In this document: positions 27,736-37,859 of the stretch, in pieces
Position numbering within the stretch: the first letter of the stretch is position 1
Layout: each line of letters begins with the position of its first letter
NCBI RefSeq assembly: GCF_030546935.1
Contig: NZ_JAUOPH010000001.1
Coordinates: forward strand, 248,001 to 312,000
Length of the DNA stretch: 64,000 bases
Origin: Marinobacter sp. 2_MG-2023
GTDB taxonomy: Bacteria; Pseudomonadota; Gammaproteobacteria; Pseudomonadales; Oleiphilaceae
Direction: 5' to 3'
Program-made: the position numbers and the translations under genes
Notes under the pieces: generated by a model
Databases searched by the model: none
What the model saw: the letters and a program-made list of their open reading frames with translations, nothing else
What the model was told of the DNA's origin: nothing

Positions 27736-28344
27736 TTACAGGGAAATCCCCGAGAAGGACATAAAGCCAAGGGACATCAAACCTACAGTGATGAAGGTGA
27801 TACCCAGACCGCGCAGACCATCCGGAACATCGCTGTACTTCAGCTTTTCGCGGATACCGGCCAGAGCAATAATGGCCAAAGCCCAGCCTACGCCGGCACC
27901 AAAGCCATATACCACACTCTCACTGAAGGTGTAGTCACGTTCCACCATGAACAGTGCCGCACCCATGATGGCGCAGTTAACCGTAATCAGCGGAAGGAAC
28001 ACGCCCAGTGCGGAATAGAGTGCCGGGATATACTTGTCCAGAATCATCTCCATGATCTGAACAATGGCTGCAATAACGCCAATGTAAGTAATCAACCCGA
28101 GGAAGCTCAGATCGACATTGGGCAAGCCTGCCCATGCCAGAGCGCCTTCGCGCAGTATGTTGTTGTAGATCAGATTGTTAACCGGAACGGTCAACGTCAG
28201 AACCACAATTACGGCAATACCCAGACCAGTAGCGGCCTCTATCTTCTTGGAAATGGCAAGAAAGGTGCACATACCCAGGAAGAACGCGAGTGCCATGTTC
28301 TCAATGAAAATAGCCTTGAGAAGCAGGCTGATATAGTGCTCCAT
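27736..28344 (-). CDS. nqrE: Na+-translocating NADH:quinone reductase subunit E
   Basis: Integral membrane subunit, 202 residues with six helices, homologous to RnfA and paired with NqrD in inverted topology. The start [20 protein letters not shown] and [19 protein letters not shown] match the family, including the Cys that helps hold the intramembrane iron; [16 protein letters not shown] carries the second Cys. Its start overlaps the nqrD stop by 1 nt. Order nqrDEF is canonical. Confidence 0.98.
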   Translation of the reverse strand: MEHYISLLLKAIFIENMALAFFLGMCTFLAISKKIEAATGLGIAVIVVLTLTVPVNNLIYNNILREGALAWAGLPNVDLSFLGLITYIGVIAAIVQIMEMILDKYIPALYSALGVFLPLITVNCAIMGAALFMVERDYTFSESVVYGFGAGVGWALAIIALAGIREKLKYSDVPDGLRGLGITFITVGLMSLGFMSFSGISL

Positions 28345-29009
28345 CAGAACGCCTCCTTATGGGTGTGGCGGGACATTTTGTAATCCGGCTCTTCTACCTG
28401 CTCAGGTTTCCAGGCACGCAGACCCCAGATCGCCAGGCCAATAATGAAGAAGGCACTCGGTGGCAGTAGCAGCAGACCGTTGGTGATATACCAGCCGCCT
28501 TCGTTAACCGGAGTCAGCAGGGTTACCCCAAACAGTGAACCAGCACCCAACAGTTCGCGGAAAAAGGCCACGAACAACAGCATAATCGAGTAACCCATGC
28601 CGTTACCGACACCATCCAGGAAGCTCAGCCAGGGGCCATTCTTCATGGCAAAGCCTTCAGCACGCCCCATTACGATACAGTTGGTAATGATCAGACCAAC
28701 AAATACAGAAAGCTGTTTGCTGATCTCATAGGCATAGGCCTTGAGTATCTGATCGACCACAATAACCAGGGAGGCGATAATGGTCATCTGCACAATGATC
28801 CGGATACTCCCCGGAATCTGGGTGCGAACCAGTGATACAGCCAGGTTGGAAAACGCGGTAACAGCGATAACAGACAGACACATAACGATGGTAACGTTCA
28901 TGCTGGTGGTTACCGCCAGCGCTGAGCAGATACCGAGGATCTGTAGTCCGATCGGGTTGTTACTGAATATCGGTTCGAAAAGAACCTGTTTGGCATTTAC
29001 GTCAGCCAT
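28344..29009 (-). CDS. nqrD: Na+-translocating NADH:quinone reductase subunit D
   Basis: Integral membrane subunit, 221 residues with six helices, homologous to RnfE. Recognisable phrases: [25 protein letters not shown] and [18 protein letters not shown], each with a conserved Cys of the NqrD/NqrE iron centre, then [13 protein letters not shown]. It begins 2 nt after nqrC ends and overlaps nqrE by 1 nt, typical tight spacing in this operon. Confidence 0.98.
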   Translation of the reverse strand: MADVNAKQVLFEPIFSNNPIGLQILGICSALAVTTSMNVTIVMCLSVIAVTAFSNLAVSLVRTQIPGSIRIIVQMTIIASLVIVVDQILKAYAYEISKQLSVFVGLIITNCIVMGRAEGFAMKNGPWLSFLDGVGNGMGYSIMLLFVAFFRELLGAGSLFGVTLLTPVNEGGWYITNGLLLLPPSAFFIIGLAIWGLRAWKPEQVEEPDYKMSRHTHKEAF

Positions 29010-29011
29010 GA

Positions 29012-29815
29012 TCAGACCTCCCCTTCACGAAGTTTCTTGAGGAACGGTGCATAACCCCGGTCACCCATCCAGTAGTTAACCAGCTGCTGAACGCCACGAC
29101 TGGTCAGTGTTGCACCGGAAAGCGCATCGACCTTGTGTTCTTTATCGGCAGCATTGGCACCCACTCCGCCTTTCACAAGACGAATTTGCGGTTCCGTTTT
29201 ATCATCTCCGTAAAGCTCTTTACCAACCCACTGGCTCTTCCAGCGAGGGTTATCCACTTCACCGCCAAGACCCGGTGTTTCTGCGTGAGCGTAGAAACCC
29301 AGACCTTCAATGGTGTTCAGATCACCTTCAAGAGACACAAAGCCATACAGGGTAGACCAAAGCCCGTAGCCATGAATCGGGAGTACCACACGCGTGAGAT
29401 TTCCGTTCTCGCTCAGAGTGTAAATCTTGGCAATATTCGGACGACGCTTGATGCCTGCCTTGTCTTCTGAGGAAGGTATGTTTGTGGACATCTCGGGATC
29501 CGACGCGGCTTTGTACATATCGTACTTCATTGGATCCTGCACATTTACGTAAGACGGTTCCACGTAGTCACCAGTCTCCAGGTCCACCAGGCGCACTTCG
29601 AATTGCGAAAAAATCTCTTCGATTTCTTCAGCACCCGCTCCCTGAGGCAACATTCCCGCAGCAGAAAGGATATTGGTTTTGATATCCAGATTCTGGTTCT
29701 GGATCTGCGCAGGACGAAGCACTACCGCCGCCGTAGAAACCACAACGGAGAAGACGATACTCAGCACCAACGCAACAATCAGCGTTCTCGAGACAGTTTC
29801 TTTACTTTTAGCCAC
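29012..29815 (-). CDS. nqrC: Na+-translocating NADH:quinone reductase subunit C
   Basis: Periplasm-facing subunit with covalent FMN, 267 residues. I set the start at GTG 29815, preceded by AAGGAGG at ideal spacing; it gives [20 protein letters not shown] with the single N-terminal helix. A frame-compatible start at 29884 would lie inside nqrB and lacks an RBS. The FMN attachment motif SGATLTSRG is near the end, with Thr238 the expected flavinylated residue, the substrate of ApbE. Overlaps nqrB by 8 nt. Confidence 0.97.
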   Translation of the reverse strand: MAKSKETVSRTLIVALVLSIVFSVVVSTAAVVLRPAQIQNQNLDIKTNILSAAGMLPQGAGAEEIEEIFSQFEVRLVDLETGDYVEPSYVNVQDPMKYDMYKAASDPEMSTNIPSSEDKAGIKRRPNIAKIYTLSENGNLTRVVLPIHGYGLWSTLYGFVSLEGDLNTIEGLGFYAHAETPGLGGEVDNPRWKSQWVGKELYGDDKTEPQIRLVKGGVGANAADKEHKVDALSGATLTSRGVQQLVNYWMGDRGYAPFLKKLREGEV

Positions 29816-31016
29816 GAGCGAGCCTCCTTTTAACGTTGGCCTGAACCACGTAATGATCCATAAGCGGAGCAAAGAGGTTAGCAAACAGAATTGCCAGCAT
29901 GATGCCTTCCGGGAAGGCCGGGTTGATGACCCGGATCAGGATGGTCATTACACCCACCAGAATACCGAAGCACCAGCGGCCAGTGTTGGTCATCGCCGCA
30001 GAGACAGGGTCCGTCGCCATAAACATCATACCGAAGGCAAACCCACCCATAACCAGATGCCAGTGGGCAGGGATTGCAAACATCGGATTGGTTTCAGAAC
30101 CAACGACATTCAGCAAAACAGACATGCCGATCATACCGATCAGGACACCGCCAACAATCCGGTAGCTGGCGATACGCATTGCAACCAGCGCCAACCCACC
30201 GATAAGCACAGCCAAGGTAGAGGTTTCGCCCATGGAGCCTTGAATAGAGCCCATGAATGCGTTCATCCAGCCGATGTTGTTTTCCAGTGCTTCCATGCCG
30301 CCGCTAGCGGCCCAGCTCAGAGCCGTGGCGCCACTAAAGCCGTCAACCGCGGTCCAAACCGTATCACCGGAAATTTGAGCCGGATAGGCAAAGTACAGGA
30401 ATGCCCGACCGGTCAGCGCAGGGTTCAGGAAGTTCTTTCCGGTTCCACCGAAAACTTCCTTACCAATTACAACACCAAAGGTGATACCCAGAGCTACCTG
30501 CCAAAGCGGAATAGACGGTGGGCAGATCAGTGCAAACAGGATAGAGGTTACAAAGAAGCCTTCATTCACCTCGTGACGACGCACGGTTGCGAACAGAACC
30601 TCCCAGAAACCACCAACCACGAAGGTCACTGCGTAAACAGGAATGAAGTACGCCATCCCGTATACGAAATTATCCCAGACACCAGCACCAGAGCCTGTGA
30701 CGGCAAGCGCCTGTATAAAGGCAGCACGCAGGCCACCGTCAGCAATCAGCGCATCAGGGTTGGATGCCAGAAAGCTGTTAGCCTGAAAGCCAATATTCCA
30801 CATCCCAAAGAACATTGCCGGAAAGGTACACATCCAAACCGTGATCATGATGCGCTTGAGATCAACGCCATCACGCACGTGAGAGGTCGTGGAAGTTACC
30901 GAACTGGGCGTGTAGAAAATGGTATCGGCAGCTTCGTAGAGCGCATACCAGCGCTCATACTTTCCGCCTTTTTCAAAATGATGCTCGATTCCATCGAGAA
31001 ACTGTCTGATAGCCAT
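29808..31016 (-). CDS. nqrB: Na+-translocating NADH:quinone reductase subunit B
   Basis: Main membrane subunit carrying covalent FMN and riboflavin, and forming the Na+ path and quinone site. The 402 residues have about ten helices. Family phrases: [61 protein letters not shown] and the flavinylation motif [10 protein letters not shown] with Thr231 (Thr236 in Vibrio cholerae). [11 protein letters not shown] near the end is also conserved. It starts 4 nt after nqrA. Confidence 0.98.
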   Translation of the reverse strand: MAIRQFLDGIEHHFEKGGKYERWYALYEAADTIFYTPSSVTSTTSHVRDGVDLKRIMITVWMCTFPAMFFGMWNIGFQANSFLASNPDALIADGGLRAAFIQALAVTGSGAGVWDNFVYGMAYFIPVYAVTFVVGGFWEVLFATVRRHEVNEGFFVTSILFALICPPSIPLWQVALGITFGVVIGKEVFGGTGKNFLNPALTGRAFLYFAYPAQISGDTVWTAVDGFSGATALSWAASGGMEALENNIGWMNAFMGSIQGSMGETSTLAVLIGGLALVAMRIASYRIVGGVLIGMIGMSVLLNVVGSETNPMFAIPAHWHLVMGGFAFGMMFMATDPVSAAMTNTGRWCFGILVGVMTILIRVINPAFPEGIMLAILFANLFAPLMDHYVVQANVKRRLARG

Positions 31017-31020
31017 CGTG

Positions 31021-32367
31021 TTAGCCCTCGATCTCGATTCGGGTCAGGTTCTCACGGAGAATCGGACCATATTCATATTTACCCGGGCACACGAAGGTGC
31101 ACAGCGCCAGATCCTCTTCATCCAGTTCCAGAGCGCCGAGCTTCTGAGCCATTTCGGTATCACCGACGATCAGCGCACGCAGCAACTGGGTAGGCAGGAT
31201 ATCCAGAGGCATAACCTTCTCATAAGCACCTACCGGCACCATCGCTCTTTCACTACCATTGGTCGTGGTGGTGAAATTGAACAGCTTGCCGCCAGTGAAC
31301 TTGGACAGGTAGATATTCAGAACCGAGAACTTGTTAACTCCAGGAGACAACCATCCCATAAAGTGACGCTTGTTGCCTTCTTCGAGCAAAGACACCTGGT
31401 TGGCAAAACGGCCAAGGTATGCACAGGGCCCTTCGCCACGGCGGCCACCAAAAACCGAACCGGAGATCGCGCGCACGTCGCAATCTGTAGCCACTTCACC
31501 GTCAAGCAGCTCTGCCAGGCTGGCGCCCAGACGTGTGCGTACCAGACGCGGCTTCAAGGCTTTAGGCCCACCAAGGGCAACAATCCGGCCAACGTTCAGC
31601 TCGCCAGTTGTAAAAAGCTGCCCCACATCAATCACGTCCTGGTAATTGATAGTCCAGACACTCTTGGTGACAGATACCGGGTCAAGGTGATGAATATGAG
31701 TGCCTACGTTCCCGGCGGGATGCACGCCATCAAACTGCTGTACGTCAATGTTGTCCGCTTTTGGAACAGACACATTGGAGCCAGGCCGACCGGTCACAAA
31801 CACTTTGCCAGAAGTAAGCCTGCCCAGAACTGTCAGGCCGTTCTCGAACGCAGCAGCATTTTCTGCGATCACAAGCGTGGGATCAGCTGCCAGCGGGTTG
31901 GTGTCCATGACGGATACGAAAATGGAATGCGGAGCGCTATCGATGGCCGGCACTTTGCTGTAAGGACGGGTCTTGAGCGCCGTCCACAGCCCGGACTCGA
32001 CCAGGTTATCAACCACCTGTTGACGTTCCAGACCAGCAAGATCCGATTCACTGAAGCGGGCGAAGGTTTCAGCTTCGTCACCATCAATTTCGATGACAAC
32101 TGACTGAAAAACCCGACGATCGCCGCGATTAATTTCTTTCACCACACCTGCAGCGGGTGATGTATAACGAACGCCTTCGGTCTTCTTGTCCGTGAACAGC
32201 AGCGTACCGCGCTTGACACGGTCCCCTTCTTGAACAGCCATCGTCGGCTTCATGCCGGTGTAGTCAAAACCGATTAGCGCCACATGGCGAATCGGCTTGC
32301 CGTCTGTAATGGTCTGTTCGGGAGCGCCGCTGATGGGAAGATCCAGGCCTTTTTTGATCTTGATCAT
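31021..32367 (-). CDS. nqrA: Na+-translocating NADH:quinone reductase subunit A
   Basis: Peripheral cytoplasmic subunit, 448 residues. I start at ATG 32367 because it gives the family N-terminus [18 protein letters not shown] and has GAGG in front; an in-frame codon at 32505 would add 46 unrelated residues and start upstream of the predicted promoter. Features: [22 protein letters not shown] (lipoyl-like), [42 protein letters not shown] and the Cys-containing end [22 protein letters not shown]. First gene of nqrABCDEF-apbE-nqrM. Confidence 0.98.
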   Translation of the reverse strand: MIKIKKGLDLPISGAPEQTITDGKPIRHVALIGFDYTGMKPTMAVQEGDRVKRGTLLFTDKKTEGVRYTSPAAGVVKEINRGDRRVFQSVVIEIDGDEAETFARFSESDLAGLERQQVVDNLVESGLWTALKTRPYSKVPAIDSAPHSIFVSVMDTNPLAADPTLVIAENAAAFENGLTVLGRLTSGKVFVTGRPGSNVSVPKADNIDVQQFDGVHPAGNVGTHIHHLDPVSVTKSVWTINYQDVIDVGQLFTTGELNVGRIVALGGPKALKPRLVRTRLGASLAELLDGEVATDCDVRAISGSVFGGRRGEGPCAYLGRFANQVSLLEEGNKRHFMGWLSPGVNKFSVLNIYLSKFTGGKLFNFTTTTNGSERAMVPVGAYEKVMPLDILPTQLLRALIVGDTEMAQKLGALELDEEDLALCTFVCPGKYEYGPILRENLTRIEIEG

Positions 32368-32475
32368 TAGCCTCATCCAATCATCAGAAACTATTCGATG
32401 CATTTGTATCATCCGCCCCCTGCGGCCCAGAAACGGTCGAGAAACGGGGGGACAGACATACCCAAAATCGCGCCA

Positions 32476-32504
32476 ATTATAGAGTCTAAGGCAAGCTATT
32501 TCCA
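32476..32504 (-). promoter_or_regulatory. Putative sigma70 promoter of the nqr operon
   Basis: On the minus strand TGGAAA (32504-32499), 17-nt spacer, perfect TATAAT (32481-32476). Transcription would begin near 32469, giving a leader of about 100 nt before nqrA, in which I see no recognised riboswitch. Confidence 0.55.
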
Positions 32505-32564
32505 CCTGAAACGAGAACAGGTTTATACCGGAGCCTAATCCCTCAGCAGCCAGCCACAGTTAAT

Positions 32565-32596
32565 AAAAAACCCGACGCCTTCCGACGCCGGGTTTT
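32565..32596 (-). terminator. Intrinsic terminator of gap
   Basis: Read on the minus strand, AAAACCCGGCGT pairs with GCGTCGGGTTTT (12 bp with two G-U pairs) around a 6-nt loop and ends in a T-run of six. It lies 34 nt after the gap stop. The G-U pairs would be A-C mismatches on the other strand, so it works for gap rather than as a bidirectional element. Confidence 0.85.
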
Positions 32597-32630
32597 CAGA
32601 GTTGCCTGCGCCAACTCAGGCGCATCAATC

Positions 32631-34100
32631 TCAGTCGCGTGTACGCTTCGGGAAGATGGGGTAATCGATACCGGCCATCTGGTTCACCACCCGGATAACC
32701 TGGGCACTGTACCCGAACTCGTTGTCGTACCAAACGTAGAGAATCAGGCGTTTGCCTGCGGCAATTGTCGCCTGAGCGTCAACGACACCGGCGTGCCGGG
32801 AACCGACAAAATCGGTAGATACCACTTCCGGAGAATTCACGAAGTCGATCTGTTTTTGCAATTCCGAGTGCAGTGCCATCTCACGCAAGTAGTCATTGAC
32901 ACTTTCTACATCAACCTCTTTCTTCAGGTTGAGATTCAGAATCGCCATGGAAACGTTCGGGGTAGGCACCCTGATAGCATTACCCGTAAGCTTGCCCTTC
33001 AGCTCCGGCAGAGCTTTGGAGACTGCCTTCGCCGCCCCAGTCTCGGTAAGCACCATATTGAGTGCGGCGCTTCGCCCGCGACGGCTGCCCTTGTGGTAGT
33101 TATCGATCAGGTTCTGGTCGTTGGTATAAGAGTGCACTGTTTCAACGTGCCCGTCTTCAATACCGTACTCGTCGTAAATCGCTTTCAGAACCGGAGTAAT
33201 GGCGTTGGTGGTACACGAAGCAGCTGACAGAATCTTGTCTTCATCAGTAATCCAGTCACTGTTGATGCCGTAAACAATATTCTTGATATCGCCCTTGCCC
33301 GGCGCAGTAAGCAGCACCCGGCTGACACCTTTGGATTTCAGGTGCATACCCAGGCCTTCCTCGTCACGCCACATACCGGTGTTATCGACCACAATAGCGT
33401 TGTTAATGCCGTACTGGGTGTAATCCACCTTGTCCGGGCCGTCCGAGTAGATCACCTTGATAAAGTTACCATTAGCGATCAGCGCCGACTCTTCCTCGTC
33501 CACACGAATTGTGCCATCAAAGGGGCCGTGGACGGAGTCTCTGCGTAACAGGCTGGCGCGCTTTTCCAGATCGCTTTCCGCACCACCATGACGAACAACA
33601 ATGGCTCTCAGCCGCAGATTATTACCGCCACCAGCCTTCTCGATCAGAATACGTGCAAGCAAACGCCCGATGCGTCCGAAACCATAAAGCACAACGTCTT
33701 TGGTTTCGTTGTTTGCGTCTTCTTTTGACTGGGATGCATACAGCCCTGCTACAGAGCCAATTTCTCTTTTGAGAAACTCGGCCAGATCACCACCTTCTTC
33801 CTTGAATTTTACCGCCAGCTTCCCGATATCAACGTGAGCACGCCCAAGGTCCATAGTGTCCATAACCTGCAGAATCGGCAGGGTATCGTGAACGGACAAC
33901 TCACTGTGCTCCACCTGACGCACAAATCGGTGGGCGCGGATAATATCGATAACCGACTGGTTGATGATCGCGCGGCCGTAAACGGAGGTAACAACATTGT
34001 TTTTACGGTAAAGACGGCCAATCAGCGGAATCATAGCCTCCGCAGTGGATTCTCTGTCCATCCAGTTGGACAAGCACTGGTTCATCTGTTCGTGACTCAC
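32631..34100 (-). CDS. gap: Glyceraldehyde-3-phosphate dehydrogenase, large form with N-terminal extension
   Basis: Oxidises glyceraldehyde 3-phosphate with NAD(P)+. About 489 residues; ordinary GapA is about 330. The additional N-terminal region of roughly 130 residues (NQCLSNWMDRESTAEAMIPLIG and EEGGDLAEFLKREIG) is typical of the Pseudomonas/Marinobacter form. The catalytic core has VVLYGFGRIGRLLARILIEK (Rossmann), active-site Cys296 in SAASCTTNAITPVLKAI, HSYTNDQNLIDNYHKGSRRGR and WYDNEFGYS. I chose GTG 34100 because AGGGG lies about 8 nt upstream and the predicted transcript starts near 34139; the frame also allows GTG 34124. In Pseudomonas this form is generally considered gluconeogenic; I infer the same here. 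Divergent from mfd. Confidence 0.95.
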   Translation of the reverse strand: MSHEQMNQCLSNWMDRESTAEAMIPLIGRLYRKNNVVTSVYGRAIINQSVIDIIRAHRFVRQVEHSELSVHDTLPILQVMDTMDLGRAHVDIGKLAVKFKEEGGDLAEFLKREIGSVAGLYASQSKEDANNETKDVVLYGFGRIGRLLARILIEKAGGGNNLRLRAIVVRHGGAESDLEKRASLLRRDSVHGPFDGTIRVDEEESALIANGNFIKVIYSDGPDKVDYTQYGINNAIVVDNTGMWRDEEGLGMHLKSKGVSRVLLTAPGKGDIKNIVYGINSDWITDEDKILSAASCTTNAITPVLKAIYDEYGIEDGHVETVHSYTNDQNLIDNYHKGSRRGRSAALNMVLTETGAAKAVSKALPELKGKLTGNAIRVPTPNVSMAILNLNLKKEVDVESVNDYLREMALHSELQKQIDFVNSPEVVSTDFVGSRHAGVVDAQATIAAGKRLILYVWYDNEFGYSAQVIRVVNQMAGIDYPIFPKRTRD

Positions 34101-34145
34101 GGTAGGGACCCCTATGTTTCGCACGTGGAATAATCAAGGTCGGGC

Positions 34146-34174
34146 ATTATCCAACTTAAAGTGTCTTACGGCAA
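34146..34174 (-). promoter_or_regulatory. Putative sigma70 promoter of gap
   Basis: Minus-strand TTGCCG (34174-34169), 17 nt, GATAAT (34151-34146). Predicted start near 34139 leaves a 39-nt leader to GTG 34100, which supports that start over GTG 34124. Confidence 0.55.
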
Positions 34175-34209
34175 ATACGAACTGGCACGGACATCGTACA
34201 TTCGCCGCC

Positions 34210-34238
34210 ATGACACCGTCATCTGTGGGCGTTAGAAT
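34210..34238 (+). promoter_or_regulatory. Putative sigma70 promoter of mfd
   Basis: ATGACA (34210-34215), 17-nt spacer, TAGAAT (34233-34238): five of six matches in each box. Transcription would begin near 34245, about 54 nt before the mfd ATG. Confidence 0.6.
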
Positions 34239-34298
34239 AGCGGCCTCACCGGCTCCCACAACCTTCCACCAACCCACTGCAGGAGAAAACAGCTGCCC

Positions 34299-37200
34299 AT
34301 GAATCAAGGTGCCCCGACTTCCGCTTCACCGCAAACGCTGATTGCGCCGCAATTTCCTGTAAAACAGGCCGATCACCGTACCTGGGGACAATTACATGGA
34401 AGCAGCGACGCCCTGGCTATCTGTGAAAGCGCCCGGGCTCACAAAGGGCTGACTCTGGTGATTACCCGCAGCACCGCCGATGCAATACGGCTGGAGCAGT
34501 CCATGCGCTTCTTTCTGGGGCTGCCACCAGAAGAAGACGGCGCCACTGTCACAGCAGATGGGCTAGAGCTGCTCTCGCTCCCAGACTGGGAAACCCTGCC
34601 CTACGATCTGTTTTCACCGCACCAGGATATAACCTCCAGGCGGATTCGCACCTTGCACCGGCTGCCCGGCATCCGGCATGGCGTGATCGTGGTCCCTGCT
34701 CGCACCCTGATGCACCGGCTTCCCCCGGTAGACTATCTCCAGGGCAACACCCTGCTGTTGGAAACCGGTCAGTCTCTCGATATCGACAACTGGCGCATGC
34801 AGCTGGCAACCGCGGGATACCGGCACTCTGAAAACGTTTACGAACACGGCGAGTACGCGGTTCGCGGCTCCATACTCGACATATTTCCTATGGGCTCTAA
34901 CCTGCCCTATCGAATCGACCTGTTCGATGACGAAGTTGAAACACTGCGAACGTTCGACCCGGAAACCCAGCGCTCCATCGACCGGATCGAGCGCATTGAA
35001 CTCCTCCCGGCCTATGAGTTCCCATGGCACAAAGAAGCCAGATCCGCCTTCCGGGGCCGCTGGTTCGAACAGTTTCCGAACGCAGACAAAGACGCACCTA
35101 TCTATCAGGACGTCACCCATGGCATCACTCCGCCAGGCATCGAATATTACCTGCCACTGTTTTTCGACCAGACCGCAACCCTGTTCGATTATTTGCCAGA
35201 CACCACCCATGTCTTTACAGCCGAAGGCCTTAACGAAGCAGTCAACCTCTTCGATACAGAAACCCGTAATCGCCATGAAGACCGCCGACATGACCGAATG
35301 CGACCGATTCTTCCACCTGCAAGCCTGTTTTTGCAGCAGGACGAGCTCTTTGGCCATCTCAAAGCTTTCCCCCGAGTAACCACAAAGCTCGGGACCGCAG
35401 AAGGCAGCGGCACGGTGAATTGCGCCAGTGAAGCGCTACCGGATATCGCAATGAACGCAAGGGCCGCCGACCCTGCAGGTCGGCTAAAACGCTTTATAAA
35501 GGATTTTGCCGGGCGGATACTGATTTGTGCCGAATCTTCGGGCCGGCGCGAAGCCCTGGTCGAAAATCTGGGCGAGTACCAGCTTAAGCCGCAGAGTTTT
35601 GAGAACTGGAAGGACTTCCTCGCTGATGACAAGGGTTCTCTGGGCATCACCATTGCGCCCATGGAGCAGGGATTGGTGCTGCCAGAACATAACCTGGCCC
35701 TGATTACTGAAACGGCTTTGTTTGGCGAACGAGTGCTACAGCGCCGGCGTCGTGACAAGCCCACCGAGGCCAATGATGATGGCTATCGCGACCTGTCTGA
35801 GTTGCGAATCGGGTCACCCGTTGTGCATATTGATCATGGCGTTGGGCGCTACCTGGGCCTGGAAACCATTGCCGTTGAAGGCGAATCCAGCGAGTTCCTG
35901 ATGCTCGAATACGCCGGCGGCTCGAAGTTGTATGTTCCAGTCTCCAGTCTGCACCTGATTTCACGTTATGCCGGCACAGACACAGAGCATGCGCCACTGC
36001 ACAAGCTGGGCACCGAACGCTGGAGCAACGCCAAGCAGAAGGCTCTGGAAAAAATTCGTGACACTGCGGCCGAACTGCTTGACGTCTATGCCCGCCGGGA
36101 GGCTCGCAAAGGCTTTGCCTTTGAAGATCCCAAAGAAGCCTACCGCGCCTTTGCGGCCGGATTCCCTTTCGAGGAAACTCCGGACCAGCAAATTGCCATT
36201 CAGGCTGTTTTTGAAGACATGACCAACGAGAAGCCTATGGACAGGCTGGTATGTGGCGATGTCGGCTTCGGCAAAACCGAAGTGGCCATGCGCGCTGCCT
36301 TCCTGGCAACCTGGTCAGGAAAGCAGGTCGCGGTGCTCGTTCCAACTACGCTACTGGCCCAACAACATTACGAATCCTTTCGCGACCGCTTCTCGGATAC
36401 GCCGGCAAATGTCGAGCTGCTGAGCCGTTTTCGTAGCTCGAGCCAGACATCCAAGGCAATGGAGGCTATTGAAAGCGGTAAAGCCGATATCGTCATAGGC
36501 ACCCACAAGTTGCTTCAGGGCGATATCCGATTCAAGAATCTGGGTCTGGTCATCATCGACGAGGAGCACAGGTTCGGTGTTGGACAGAAAGAAAAACTGA
36601 AGGCTCTGCGTGCTGAAGTCGACATGCTGAACCTTACGGCGACCCCCATTCCAAGAACCCTCAATATGGCCATGGGGCACCTGAGAGATCTTTCCATCAT
36701 CGCCACTCCACCAGCCAGACGTCTCTCGGTGAAAACCTTTGTGCGCCAGCGCGACGATGCAATGGTCAAAGAAGCCATCCTGCGTGAGGTTTTGCGTGGT
36801 GGTCAGGTATATGTCCTACATAATGATGTAGCTAGTATCGAAAAAACTGCCGAGGATCTGCGGAGTCTTGTACCGGAAGCCCGTGTGGGTGTAGCGCATG
36901 GTCAGATGCGTGAGAGACAGCTTGAGCAAATCATGTCGGATTTTTACCACAAGCGTTTCAACGTATTGGTGTGCACCACCATCATCGAAACCGGTATCGA
37001 TATCCCGAGCGCCAACACCATCATTATTGAACGCGCCGACAAATTCGGCCTGGCCCAGTTGCACCAACTGCGCGGCCGCGTTGGCCGATCACACCACCAG
37101 GCCTATGCATACCTGCTAACACCGCCACCGAAAGCCATTTCTGCGGATGCCAAAAAACGGCTCGAAGCCATTTCCGAAGCCCAGGAACTGGGCGCCGGCT

Positions 37201-37829
37201 TCATGCTGGCTACCCACGACCTCGAAATTCGGGGCGCCGGCGAATTGCTCGGTGATGAACAGAGTGGCCAGATAGAAAGCATCGGCTTTACCCTGTACAT
37301 GCAATTACTCGATGAGGCGGTCAAAGCCATCCGCGACGGTCGAACGCCCAACGCGGAACTGCCCCTCAGCCATGGAACAGAAATGAACCTTCGGATACCA
37401 GCACTGATTCCGGAAGATTATTTGCCAGACGTCCACAACCGCCTGATGCTTTACAAACGCATTGCCAGCGTCAGCAACCGCGATGCATTAAAAGAACTTC
37501 AGGTTGAAATGATTGATCGCTTCGGATTATTACCAGAGCCGGCAAAAAATCTGGTTCGGCAGACCGAACTCCGGCTCAAGGCAGAAGCTCTGGGCATAGT
37601 TAAAGTAGACGCCGGAAAGGAGTGGGCCCGCCTTGAATTTGGCAGTTCCACCCCAGTGGATCCATTGATACTGGTTAAGAAAATGCAATCTTCACCGGAC
37701 ACATACCGCCTTGAAGGGGCCAACAGCTTTCGTTTTCGGCTGAAGGACACATCAACCAATGGTAAACTCGACGGAATTTCCGGAATGCTGGGCGAACTGG
37801 TGCCTGAACCAAGCACCGCTACCGCCTGA
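34299..37829 (+). CDS. mfd: Transcription-repair coupling factor Mfd
   Basis: ATP-dependent translocase that removes stalled RNA polymerase from DNA lesions and recruits UvrA. The 1176 residues are close to E. coli Mfd (1148). Domains in order: UvrB-like module (about 30-400, with LPDWETLPYDLFSPHQDI and YEHGEYAVRGSILDIFPMG), RNAP-interacting domain (VHIDHGVGRYLGLETI, LEYAGGSKLYVPVS), helicase motor with Walker A VCGDVGFGKTEVAMRAAF and DEEHRFGVGQKEKLK, TATPIPRTLNMA, RGRVGRS, and the C-terminal D7 domain. ATG follows CAGGAG. Divergent from gap and followed by csiV after 30 nt. Confidence 0.98.
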   Translation: MNQGAPTSASPQTLIAPQFPVKQADHRTWGQLHGSSDALAICESARAHKGLTLVITRSTADAIRLEQSMRFFLGLPPEEDGATVTADGLELLSLPDWETLPYDLFSPHQDITSRRIRTLHRLPGIRHGVIVVPARTLMHRLPPVDYLQGNTLLLETGQSLDIDNWRMQLATAGYRHSENVYEHGEYAVRGSILDIFPMGSNLPYRIDLFDDEVETLRTFDPETQRSIDRIERIELLPAYEFPWHKEARSAFRGRWFEQFPNADKDAPIYQDVTHGITPPGIEYYLPLFFDQTATLFDYLPDTTHVFTAEGLNEAVNLFDTETRNRHEDRRHDRMRPILPPASLFLQQDELFGHLKAFPRVTTKLGTAEGSGTVNCASEALPDIAMNARAADPAGRLKRFIKDFAGRILICAESSGRREALVENLGEYQLKPQSFENWKDFLADDKGSLGITIAPMEQGLVLPEHNLALITETALFGERVLQRRRRDKPTEANDDGYRDLSELRIGSPVVHIDHGVGRYLGLETIAVEGESSEFLMLEYAGGSKLYVPVSSLHLISRYAGTDTEHAPLHKLGTERWSNAKQKALEKIRDTAAELLDVYARREARKGFAFEDPKEAYRAFAAGFPFEETPDQQIAIQAVFEDMTNEKPMDRLVCGDVGFGKTEVAMRAAFLATWSGKQVAVLVPTTLLAQQHYESFRDRFSDTPANVELLSRFRSSSQTSKAMEAIESGKADIVIGTHKLLQGDIRFKNLGLVIIDEEHRFGVGQKEKLKALRAEVDMLNLTATPIPRTLNMAMGHLRDLSIIATPPARRLSVKTFVRQRDDAMVKEAILREVLRGGQVYVLHNDVASIEKTAEDLRSLVPEARVGVAHGQMRERQLEQIMSDFYHKRFNVLVCTTIIETGIDIPSANTIIIERADKFGLAQLHQLRGRVGRSHHQAYAYLLTPPPKAISADAKKRLEAISEAQELGAGFMLATHDLEIRGAGELLGDEQSGQIESIGFTLYMQLLDEAVKAIRDGRTPNAELPLSHGTEMNLRIPALIPEDYLPDVHNRLMLYKRIASVSNRDALKELQVEMIDRFGLLPEPAKNLVRQTELRLKAEALGIVKVDAGKEWARLEFGSSTPVDPLILVKKMQSSPDTYRLEGANSFRFRLKDTSTNGKLDGISGMLGELVPEPSTATA

Positions 37830-37859
37830 AAAAGGCCCTGAATTAACTGGAGCAACCTC

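Noticed and set aside
29673-31193. Plus-strand ORF of 506 codons over nqrC/nqrB/nqrA
   Set aside because: It lies antisense to three unmistakable NQR genes; its Arg/His/Thr-rich translation has no domain and is an artefact of codon bias.
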